Positions 1-6,087 of a stretch of DNA of 15,665 nt are shown piece by piece. The notes beneath the pieces are model-generated. The model saw only the letters and a list, made by a program, of their open reading frames with translations, made no database searches and had not been told where the DNA came from. The translations under genes and the position numbers were made by a program. The stretch spans positions 1 through 15,665 of the forward strand of contig URZJ01000022.1 in the NCBI GenBank assembly GCA_900552395.1. Reading direction: 5' to 3'. This DNA is from an uncultured Collinsella sp. Its GTDB lineage: Bacteria > Actinomycetota > Coriobacteriia > Coriobacteriales > Coriobacteriaceae. How positions within the stretch are numbered: position 1 is the stretch's first letter; each line of letters opens with the position of its first letter.

Positions 1-17
1 CTTGGGTAACGTTGCTT

Positions 18-46
18 GCGAACGTCGCTTTGCTCGTTCGCTTTTT
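18..46 (+). terminator. Possible intrinsic terminator of a gene left of the window
   Basis: A 7-bp perfect stem GCGAACG (18-24) / CGTTCGC (35-41) with a 10-base loop is followed directly by five T (42-46). This fits a plus-strand intrinsic terminator for a gene ending left of the window. The stem is short, so confidence is moderate. I see no coding region in bases 1-146. Confidence 0.45.
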
Positions 47-86
47 GGTCTGGAGAGCCGGGTGGGCTGATAAATAGATGTGAGTA

Positions 87-119
87 GGGGCTCTCCCGTT
101 TGATGAGCGGGGGAGCCCC
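87..119. terminator. 12-bp GC-rich hairpin downstream of manA
   Basis: GGGGCTCTCCCG (87-98) pairs with CGGGGGAGCCCC (108-119) over 12 positions with one G-T wobble and a 9-base loop. On the plus strand a T-rich run (TTGTTGCGTTTT) follows. On the minus strand the hairpin sits about 28 bases past the manA stop, but the T-tract there is poor. It may end both the incoming plus-strand transcript and the gntR-manA transcript. Confidence 0.55.
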
Positions 120-146
120 TTGTTGCGTTTTGGTTGTTGGTGCGAC

Positions 147-1079
147 CTAGAGGTGGCTGATGATCAATTCCATTTTGCCTTCGAGGTCGATGGAGCTGAC
201 GGTGCTCGGGGCTAGCAGGTGGCTTCCCTTGTGGACGGGGTCGCCGCAGACGGTGCCTTCGCCGTCGATGACCGACAGACACATGAAGGGCCAGTGCTGG
301 TCGAGGGTCTTGCTGCCGTTGACGCGCACGCGATCGACGGTGTAGCAGGGGTTGGACTCGAGTTCGGTCACGCCGTCGACTTCGGGCGCGGTCACGGTGC
401 CGTCGGTCGGGGCCTGAGAATCAAAGTCGATGCAGTCGAGACTCTGCTCAATGTGCAGGGGACGCAGTTTGCCGTCGGTGCCGGGACGGTCGTAGTCGTA
501 CAGGCGATACGTCACGTCGCTCGACTGCTGCGTCTCCAAAATGAGCGTGCCGGTCTTGATGGCGTGGACGGTACCGGAATCAATCTGGAAAAAGTCGCCC
601 TTGTGGATCGGCAGCACGTTGAGCATGTCGTCCCAGCGGCCGTCTTCGATCATCTGTGCAGCCTCGGCGCGGTCCTTGGCGCGCTGGCCGACGATGATTG
701 TGGCGCCGGGCTCGCAGTCCAGCACATACCAGCACTCGGTTTTGCCCAGGCTGCCGTTCTCGTGCTCGGCGGCGTACTCGTCGTTGGGATGGATCTGGAT
801 CGAAAGGTCGTCCTTGGCGTCCAGAATCTTAATGAGCAGCGGGAACCCCTTGCCCTCGCAGTTGCCAAAGAGCTCGCGGTGCTCGGCCCACAGCCATGAC
901 AGCGTGTGACCGGCGTACGGGCCCTCAGCGATCTGGCAGTCGCCGTTGGGGTGTGCCGAGATGGCCCAGCACTCACCGATGGGACCCTCGGGAATGTCAT
1001 AACCAAATACGGTTTCGAGCTGGCGGCCGCCCCAGATCTTCTCGTGAAAGATCGGCGTCAGTTTAATCAAATCGGACAT
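147..1079 (-). CDS. manA: Class I mannose-6-phosphate isomerase (GmuF-like)
   Basis: A cytosolic zinc enzyme that interconverts mannose-6-phosphate and fructose-6-phosphate, feeding mannose into glycolysis. The 310-residue cupin protein shows the type I ligand set: Gln95 and His97 in QIHPND, Glu115 in GKTECW and His172 in GTVHAI, with catalytic-type Arg192 in YRLYDYDRPG. The length matches the short bacterial form (B. subtilis ManA/GmuF about 315 aa) rather than the longer E. coli enzyme. The ATG at 1077-1079 is chosen because GGGGG lies 7 bases before it; an in-frame ATG two codons upstream sits only 1 base after that sequence, and the longest reading (from 1142) has no ribosome binding site. 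The gene lies 75 bases downstream of the GntR gene on the same strand and is probably co-transcribed. Context suggests a role in catabolism of mannose-containing oligosaccharides rather than general mannose metabolism. Confidence 0.93.
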   Translation of the reverse strand: MSDLIKLTPIFHEKIWGGRQLETVFGYDIPEGPIGECWAISAHPNGDCQIAEGPYAGHTLSWLWAEHRELFGNCEGKGFPLLIKILDAKDDLSIQIHPNDEYAAEHENGSLGKTECWYVLDCEPGATIIVGQRAKDRAEAAQMIEDGRWDDMLNVLPIHKGDFFQIDSGTVHAIKTGTLILETQQSSDVTYRLYDYDRPGTDGKLRPLHIEQSLDCIDFDSQAPTDGTVTAPEVDGVTELESNPCYTVDRVRVNGSKTLDQHWPFMCLSVIDGEGTVCGDPVHKGSHLLAPSTVSSIDLEGKMELIISHL

Positions 1080-1154
1080 GTTCATACCCCCATGGTGTTG
1101 CGCGGCCGCCCACTCTAAACGAGCCGTAACGAGCGCCCGCATGACTACAAAAAC

Positions 1155-1874
1155 CTATGCCAACGTTACGTTGTGCAGCTCAAAGCGGTCACCAACGTTG
1201 CGCGAGATCGAATGCTCAAAGGCGGTGCCGCTATCCAAAAAGCCAATCTGGTTGAGCTCGAGCAGGGGAGAGCCGGGTTTGGTGTCCAGGCGCTCAGCCT
1301 CTTCCTCGGTTGCCGCTACGGCGCGAATGGTGCGGTGGAAGCTCGAAATCTTCAGCCCGCATTGCTTGCGGATGAAGCTGTAGACCGATCCATACAGGTC
1401 TTTCTTTTTAAGGCCCGGAATCAGCTCGAGGGGCATGTAGGTGTACTCGATAACGATGGGCTTCTCGTCGACCTGGCGCACGCGCACGATGTGATAGGCA
1501 AAGTCGTCCTCGGCAATTCCCAGCTGGGCAGCGACGTCTGCTGGCGGATTGACAATCGAGAAATCGTAGACCACCGAGGTCACCTTCTCCCCGCGGTGCT
1601 CATACGAAAAGCCCTGGGAGCGATCGTTCTTGCCCTGGAAAAACGCCTGGCCGGGAAGCCCCGCCGTGTCCTTAACGTAGGTGCCCGATCCGCGCCGGCT
1701 GGTAATAAGGCCTTCCTCGGTGATCTGCTCAATCGCTCGTTTGACGGTGATTTTGGAAACGCCATAGAGCTCACAGAACTCAACGACGGTGGGCAACTTA
1801 TCGCCCGGTTTAAGTGCGCCGTCCTCGATGCTTCGACGGATATCTGCAGCTATCGCCTCGTATTTGGGAATCAT
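1155..1874 (-). CDS. GntR-family (HutC/UTRA) transcriptional regulator
   Basis: A 239-residue DNA-binding regulator. Residues about 4-68 form the GntR winged helix (KLPTVVEFCELYGVSKITV, then the wing RRGSGTYV), and residues about 90-230 form a UTRA effector domain of the HutC subfamily, which usually binds a phosphosugar or small metabolite. The start at 1874 is supported by GGGAGG 5 bases upstream. It is transcribed away from the GH1/PTS operon and precedes manA, so it probably controls both from the shared 302-base divergent region. B. subtilis GmuR is the same family in the equivalent gene set. The likely mode is repression relieved by a disaccharide phosphate or hexose phosphate; the ligand is not visible from sequence. 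Confidence 0.92.
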   Translation of the reverse strand: MIPKYEAIAADIRRSIEDGALKPGDKLPTVVEFCELYGVSKITVKRAIEQITEEGLITSRRGSGTYVKDTAGLPGQAFFQGKNDRSQGFSYEHRGEKVTSVVYDFSIVNPPADVAAQLGIAEDDFAYHIVRVRQVDEKPIVIEYTYMPLELIPGLKKKDLYGSVYSFIRKQCGLKISSFHRTIRAVAATEEEAERLDTKPGSPLLELNQIGFLDSGTAFEHSISRNVGDRFELHNVTLA

Positions 1875-1910
1875 GCAATCCTCCCTTCATATTTGCGTCG
1901 ATATTTAGAA

Positions 1911-1952
1911 AGTATACCTATTTAAAAAGCATCCATATGGCTTTCATGAAAG
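1911..1952. promoter_or_regulatory. Candidate operator palindromes and gntR -10 box
   Basis: Two perfect palindromes lie between the divergent genes: GTATAC (1912-1917) and CTTTCATGAAAG (1941-1952). Read on the minus strand, TATACT (1911-1916) is a good -10 for gntR, 37 bases before its start codon, with no convincing -35. HutC-type regulators often bind short AT-rich palindromes containing a GT/AC core, so GTATAC overlapping the promoter would suit autoregulation. This is inference. Confidence 0.35.
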
Positions 1953-1982
1953 AAGTTCGATAAAGAAAAATGAAAAAGACGC

Positions 1983-2010
1983 TTTACATAGAAAATTAGA
2001 GCGCTATAGT
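1983..2010 (+). promoter_or_regulatory. Sigma-70-type promoter for the GH1/PTS operon
   Basis: TTTACA (1983-1988) and TATAGT (2005-2010) are separated by 16 bases, close to the housekeeping consensus. Transcription would begin near 2017, leaving a leader of about 160 bases before the GH1 start codon that contains the long inverted repeat at 2051-2144. It lies on the operon side of the candidate operators. Confidence 0.6.
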
Positions 2011-2050
2011 TACAGACAACAAGCGAGATGCATTGGCGTTTCCTTGTACT

Positions 2051-2144
2051 GTTTGGGGACGGTTTTGTTTTGGCGGGTTGGATATCGGTATGACCGGTGC
2101 GCGCCCGCGCCGGATAACCTGCCAAAGCAAATCCGTCTCCAAAC
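2051..2144. repeat. 94-base REPIN-like inverted repeat in the operon leader
   Basis: A 29-base arm (2051-2079, starting GTTTGGGGACGG) faces its inverted copy (2116-2144). Folded as RNA, 28 of 29 positions pair: 25 Watson-Crick, 3 G-U and one U-U mismatch. The 36-base loop contains its own GC-rich palindromic part (near 2094-2113). There is no T-run after it and no ORF in it. The arms resemble sequences at 5995-6019 and other intergenic sites, so this looks like a dispersed palindromic element rather than a local terminator. Confidence 0.8.
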
Positions 2145-2176
2145 GGAAGCTCTAGAACACGAAAGCGAGGACTTTG

Positions 2177-3577
2177 ATGGCACAGTATCAGCTGCCCCGT
2201 GACTTCTTCTTTGGCGCTGCTATGTCCGGCCCGCAGACTGAGGGTCAGTGGAACCAGGGCGGCAAGCTCGAGAACCTGTGGGACACCTGGTCCATCCAGG
2301 ATCTGAGTTCGTTCTACAACTGCGTTGGCTCTTATGCCGGCAATGACTTTATGGCCAAGTACCAGGAAGACTTTCGCATTTTGAAGGACTTGGGCCTGAA
2401 TACCTATCGCACTTCCATCCAGTGGAGTCGTCTGCTCGATGCCGACGGCAACCTTAATGGGGAGGGCGCTGCATGGTATCACGAGCTGTTCCGCGCCTCT
2501 CGCGAGGCCGGCCTGGAGCCGTTTGTCAACTTGTACCACTTTGACATGCCCACCTACCTCTTTAACCGCGGCGGCTGGGAGAGCCGTGAGGTCGTCGAGG
2601 CTTACGCGCATTACGCCGACGTCGCCTTCCACGAGTTTGGCCAGGAGATTAAGTACTGGTTCACCTTTAACGAGCCCATCGTCGAGCCCGAACAGCGCTA
2701 TCAGGAGGGCGTGTGGTTCCCGCAGCTCCACGACTTCAACCGCGCCCGCACCGTGCAGTATCACATCTCGCTGGCGCACGCGCTGGCCGTGGCCAACTAT
2801 CGTCGCGCCTATGACGAGGGCGCTATTCGCGCCGATGCCAAGATCGGCATGATCAATTGCTTTACCCCGGTCTACACCAAGGAGAACCCCAGCGAGACAG
2901 ACCTCGAGGCCGTGCGTATGACCAGCGGCATCAACAACCGCTGGTGGCTTGACCTCATTACCAAGGGCGAGCTTCCTGCCGACGTGCTCGACAGCCTGGC
3001 CGAGGGCGGCGTTAAGCTCCCGTTCCGTGCCGGCGACCAAGAGATTCTTAAGCAGGGTGTTGTCGACTGGCTCGGCTGCAACTACTACCACCCCACGCGC
3101 GTTCAGGCGCCGGCGAGCAAGATTGACCAGTATGGCCTGCCGCACTTTGCCGACGAGTATGTGTGGCCCGATGCCGTTATGAACGAGAGCCGCGGCTGGG
3201 AGATCTACCCGCAGGGCCTCTACGACTTTGGCATGGACTGCGCCAAGAACTACCCCGATCTTGAGTGGTTCGTTTCCGAGAACGGCATCGGCATCATGGA
3301 CGAATACAAGAACCGTGACGCCGAAGGAACCATCCAGGACGACTACCGCGTCGACTTTGTACGCCAGCACCTGGAGTGGGTGGCCAAGGCCATCGACGAG
3401 GGCGCCAAGTGCCGCGGATACCATTATTGGGCTGTCATCGATAACTGGTCTTGGGCCAATGCCTTTAAGAACCGTTACGGTTTTGTCGAGGTCGACCTTA
3501 TGGACGGCTACAAGCGCCGTCTTAAGAAGTCGGCGGCCTGGCTCAAACAGGTCGCCACGACCCATGTGGTTGATTAG
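2177..3577 (+). CDS. GH1 6-phospho-beta-glucosidase (GmuD-like)
   Basis: A cytosolic retaining glycosidase predicted to hydrolyse PTS-imported 6-phospho-beta-disaccharides to hexose-6-phosphate and free hexose. The 466-residue protein has the family 1 acid/base in TFNEP (Glu166), the nucleophile in SENGIG (Glu368), and the N-terminal substrate motif SGPQTEG. A Ser425...Lys431...Tyr434 segment just before GFVEVD lies where 6-phospho-glycosidases hold the substrate phosphate. The ATG at 2177 has GAGG 6 bases upstream; a TTG one codon earlier is in frame but less likely. It is first in an operon with PTS IIC, IIB and IIA, which supports a phosphorylated substrate. Cellobiose-6-P, mannobiose-6-P or another beta-linked sugar cannot be told apart from sequence. 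A plain beta-glucosidase is the alternative but fits the context poorly. Confidence 0.9.
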   Translation: MAQYQLPRDFFFGAAMSGPQTEGQWNQGGKLENLWDTWSIQDLSSFYNCVGSYAGNDFMAKYQEDFRILKDLGLNTYRTSIQWSRLLDADGNLNGEGAAWYHELFRASREAGLEPFVNLYHFDMPTYLFNRGGWESREVVEAYAHYADVAFHEFGQEIKYWFTFNEPIVEPEQRYQEGVWFPQLHDFNRARTVQYHISLAHALAVANYRRAYDEGAIRADAKIGMINCFTPVYTKENPSETDLEAVRMTSGINNRWWLDLITKGELPADVLDSLAEGGVKLPFRAGDQEILKQGVVDWLGCNYYHPTRVQAPASKIDQYGLPHFADEYVWPDAVMNESRGWEIYPQGLYDFGMDCAKNYPDLEWFVSENGIGIMDEYKNRDAEGTIQDDYRVDFVRQHLEWVAKAIDEGAKCRGYHYWAVIDNWSWANAFKNRYGFVEVDLMDGYKRRLKKSAAWLKQVATTHVVD

Positions 3578-3697
3578 CGACCGGGCGAACGCCCAGACCA
3601 CGCGCCGCCGCGCGCAACACATGGCACATCTGGTGGCAGAGGGCGACAGACCACCGTGCGCATAGGAAAAGGCCGGATTTGATAGTTAGGAGCAATC

Positions 3698-5041
3698 ATG
3701 GCCAGTGACAACGGAAAGAGCTTCCTCGACAAGTTTGCCGAGGTCTCTGCGAAGGTGGGAAACCAGGTTCACCTGCGTTCCCTGCGCGACGCCTTCGCGA
3801 CCATCACGCCGCTCTATATCCTTGCGGGTATCGCGGTTCTTATCAACAACGTCGTGTTCCCCCTGTTCCCGCTCGATGCGGCGGGCCTTGCCAACCTTCA
3901 GACGTGGGGCTCGGCAATTACGCTGGGCACCCTCAACGTCTCTGCCATTATCTTGGCCGGATTGATTGGCTACAGCCTCGCTAAGAACAAGCGTTTCGAT
4001 AACCCGCTCGCTTGCGTGGTCGTCGCTATCTCTGCTTTCGTCATCATGATGCCGCAGCAGATCACCGCCACGCTTGCCGCCACGAGCCCGCTGCTCACCG
4101 ACAAGATCACCTCCGCCGAGGTCACGGGCGCCCTTTCGACTGCCAACACCGGCACCAACGGTCTGTTCTCGGCTATTATCATCGCCCTGCTTTCCGTCTC
4201 GCTCTTCATCAAGATTTCTGGCGTCGAGAAGCTCAAGGTTAAGCTGGGCGAGGGCGTGCCTCCCGCGGTCTCCAACTCCTTCAACGTCATGATCCCGATG
4301 CTGCTCAACCTCGCGATCTTCGCTCTTGCCGCAGCCCTGCTCGCCGTGTGCGCCGGCACCGATCTGTGCACCATCATCTCCACGTGCATCTCCAACCCGC
4401 TCAAGAACATCATGAACGCCGGTCCGTGGGCTGTTATCCTCATCTACACCCTTGCTAACCTGCTGTTCTGCGTCGGTATTCACCAGTCCACCATCTCTGG
4501 CGCTACCGTCGAGCCGATCCTGACCATGCTCATCGTCGACAACATGGCTACCTTTGCCGCCGGTGGCACCATCCAGCCCGATCACTACATGAACATGCAG
4601 ATCGTTAACAGCTTCGCCCTCATCGGCGGCTCGGGCTGCACCCTCATGCTTCTGCTCGACACGCTCCTGTTCTCCAAGAACAAGGCTTCCGAGACCGTTT
4701 CCAAGATGGCTATCCTGCCTGGTCTGTTCAACATCAACGAGCCGGTTATCTACGGTTACCCCATCGTGTACAACCTGCCGCTCATGATTCCGTTTGTCCT
4801 TCTTCCCGATCTGTTCATCGGCATCACCTATGGCCTTACCTGCGCAGGCATCATCAGCCCCTGCATCGCCCAGGTGCCCTGGACTATGCCTCCCGTCATC
4901 AATGCCCTGCTCGCTACGGGCTTTGACTGGCGCGCCGGCGTGTGGCAGGCTCTCGAGATTGTCATTGGCATGGTCGTCTACCTGCCCTTTATGAAGATTT
5001 CCGAGAAGGCAATCGCCAAGCAGGAAGCTCTCGCCGAGTAG
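3698..5041 (+). CDS. PTS lactose/cellobiose-family IIC permease
   Basis: The 447-residue integral membrane subunit of a phosphotransferase transporter, which carries the sugar across the membrane while IIB phosphorylates it. It is a chain of long hydrophobic segments from about residue 35 to 435 and carries the signature NINEPVIYG (residues 345-353) followed by a proline-rich hydrophobic stretch, typical of lac/cel-type IIC proteins. The usual family length is 430-460, so it is complete. No IIA or IIB domain is fused; both are separate downstream genes. The ATG at 3698 has AGGAG 5 bases upstream. It follows the GH1 gene by 120 bases with no convincing terminator between. The substrate is probably a beta-disaccharide such as cellobiose or mannobiose, judged from the neighbours. 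Confidence 0.92.
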   Translation: MASDNGKSFLDKFAEVSAKVGNQVHLRSLRDAFATITPLYILAGIAVLINNVVFPLFPLDAAGLANLQTWGSAITLGTLNVSAIILAGLIGYSLAKNKRFDNPLACVVVAISAFVIMMPQQITATLAATSPLLTDKITSAEVTGALSTANTGTNGLFSAIIIALLSVSLFIKISGVEKLKVKLGEGVPPAVSNSFNVMIPMLLNLAIFALAAALLAVCAGTDLCTIISTCISNPLKNIMNAGPWAVILIYTLANLLFCVGIHQSTISGATVEPILTMLIVDNMATFAAGGTIQPDHYMNMQIVNSFALIGGSGCTLMLLLDTLLFSKNKASETVSKMAILPGLFNINEPVIYGYPIVYNLPLMIPFVLLPDLFIGITYGLTCAGIISPCIAQVPWTMPPVINALLATGFDWRAGVWQALEIVIGMVVYLPFMKISEKAIAKQEALAE

Positions 5042-5055
5042 AACGCCCAACGTTC

Positions 5056-5103
5056 GTCCCTTTCACCGCTGCGGGCGCCGGTACGCGGTGCCGGTGCCCG
5101 CAG
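5056..5103 (+). terminator. Intercistronic GC-rich hairpin between IIC and IIB
   Basis: CTGCGGGCGCCGG (5069-5081) pairs with CCGGTGCCCGCAG (5091-5103) over 13 bp with one G-T wobble and a 9-base loop. The run after it (CTCTCTCCCTTG) is only weakly T-rich, so it more likely causes partial termination or protects the 3' end of the upstream mRNA. The flanking GTCCCTTTCAC (5056-5066) and the stem core are repeated in the hairpin after IIA. Confidence 0.5.
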
Positions 5104-5201
5104 CTCTCTCCCTTGCGTAAAGATGCAGAGGGTGGGAACAATAGCTGCAAAGAATGAAACCAGTCGTCGTCTGCGCGCCGCGCAGTTATAAGGAGGAAAC
5201 C

Positions 5202-5504
5202 ATGAAGAAGATCATGCTCTGCTGCAATGCCGGTATGTCCACGAGCCTGCTGGTCCAGAAGATGCAGGCCGAGGTTGCAAACCGTGGCCTGGAAATTGAG
5301 GTCGAGGCTCGCCCCATGAACGAGGCCCACGATCAACTGGACGAGTGCGACATGTTGCTGCTTGGCCCGCAGATCGGCTACACCAAGGGCGATTTTGAGA
5401 AGGAGGCCGCCGGTCGTTTCCCGGTCGAGGTCATCAACATGGTCGACTACGGCCGCATGAACGCTGCCGGCATCATCGACCACTGCGTCAGCGTGATGGG
5501 CTAG
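5202..5504 (+). CDS. PTS lactose/cellobiose-family IIB component
   Basis: A small (100 aa) cytosolic phosphocarrier that takes phosphate from IIA and passes it to the sugar bound by IIC. The N-terminal phosphate-binding loop CNAGMSTS places the phosphorylated cysteine at Cys8; a second cysteine, Cys7, sits beside it. The later LLLGPQIGY stretch is also typical of ChbB/CelA-like IIB. The ATG at 5202 is preceded by AAGGAGG at 5 bases, a strong site; an in-frame ATG at 5154 has no comparable signal. The 160-base gap after IIC carries a strong hairpin, so IIB-IIA may be expressed at a different level from IIC. Confidence 0.94.
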   Translation: MKKIMLCCNAGMSTSLLVQKMQAEVANRGLEIEVEARPMNEAHDQLDECDMLLLGPQIGYTKGDFEKEAAGRFPVEVINMVDYGRMNAAGIIDHCVSVMG

Positions 5505-5513
5505 GTGCTCCGC

Positions 5514-5846
5514 ATGGAGGATATGAACGAGTTGCAGATGACCTGCTTCGAGATCATCAGCTACGTCGGTACCGCCAAGAGCATGTACATCAATGCCGTG
5601 CAAAAGGCCAAGGAGGGCGATTTTGACGCCGCCGAGGAGCTTATCAAGCAGGGCGACGAGGCCTATAACGGTGGCCACGATGTTCACATGGGGCTTCTGA
5701 AGAAGGAGGCCAACGGCGAGCGTAACGGCGAGGCCCCGCTGATTCTGCTGCATGCCGAGGACCAGATGGCCGGCACCGAGACCATGCGCGTCATGGCGAC
5801 GGAGCTCATCGAGATTCACAAGCAGATGCAGGCGCTTCAGGCCTAG
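5514..5846 (+). CDS. PTS lactose/cellobiose-family IIA component
   Basis: The first sugar-specific phosphocarrier of the system, accepting phosphate from HPr. The 110-residue all-helical protein ends with LILLHAEDQMAG, in which His80 is the expected phosphorylation site and the following acidic residues match the metal-binding trimer core of lac-type IIA. KAKEGDFDAAEELI is the usual helix-2 motif. The start is uncertain: ATG 5514 has AGGTG about 6 bases upstream, GTG 5505 abuts the IIB stop, and ATG 5523 has GGAGG only 2 bases away. The 9-base distance from IIB implies translational coupling. It is the last gene before a strong terminator. Confidence 0.92.
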   Translation: MEDMNELQMTCFEIISYVGTAKSMYINAVQKAKEGDFDAAEELIKQGDEAYNGGHDVHMGLLKKEANGERNGEAPLILLHAEDQMAGTETMRVMATELIEIHKQMQALQA

Positions 5847-5904
5847 TCGGCGTTATCGCCGCGATGGACCGTGCAGTCCAACAGACAATACAGTCCCTTT
5901 CACG

Positions 5905-5942
5905 GGCGCCGGGAGCCTCCGCCTCCCGGTGCCTTTATTTTT
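5905..5942 (+). terminator. Intrinsic terminator of the GH1/PTS operon
   Basis: GGCGCCGGGAG (5905-5915) pairs with CTCCCGGTGCC (5923-5933) in an 11-bp stem with one G-T wobble and a 7-base loop, followed by TTTATTTTT (5934-5942). It lies about 60 bases past the IIA stop and is a textbook Rho-independent terminator. Confidence 0.88.
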
Positions 5943-5992
5943 GGGGATGGTCTTGCGCGGTCTGTTGAGCGGCCAATTGCGTTTCCCCAGAT

Positions 5993-6034
5993 AAAACCTG
6001 CCAAAACAAACCTGTCCCTTCTTGGCAGGTTTTT
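5993..6034 (+). terminator. Second terminator-like hairpin ahead of the ROK kinase
   Basis: AAAACCTGCCAA (5993-6004) and TTGGCAGGTTTT (6022-6033) form a perfect 12-bp stem with a 17-base loop and a TTTTT run (6030-6034). It ends 53 bases before the ROK start codon. It may be a backup terminator for the PTS operon or an attenuator in the kinase leader. Its 5' arm and loop match the repeat arm at 2116-2140, with transitions only. Confidence 0.65.
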
Positions 6035-6087
6035 GCCTTGGGAGCGGTACCATACAGGCAATGTTTAAACGAGAAAGGTGGGCTCCC

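Noticed and set aside
1150..1172. CAACG-TAA-CGTTG hairpin at the 3' end of gntR followed by TTTTT on the minus strand
   Set aside because: The stem is only 5 bp, the T-run begins 7 bases after it, and it lies in codons at the gntR end; too weak to call a terminator between gntR and manA.
1922..3622. Long minus-strand open frame (566 codons) opposite the GH1 gene
   Set aside because: It is an antisense shadow of a GH1 gene with clear catalytic motifs; its own translation shows no family motif, and it spans the promoter and inverted repeat.
3686..5050. Long minus-strand frame opposite PTS IIC
   Set aside because: It is very rich in Asp, Glu, His and Gly from reading a hydrophobic GC-rich gene backwards. 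IIC is certain from its motif and ribosome binding site.
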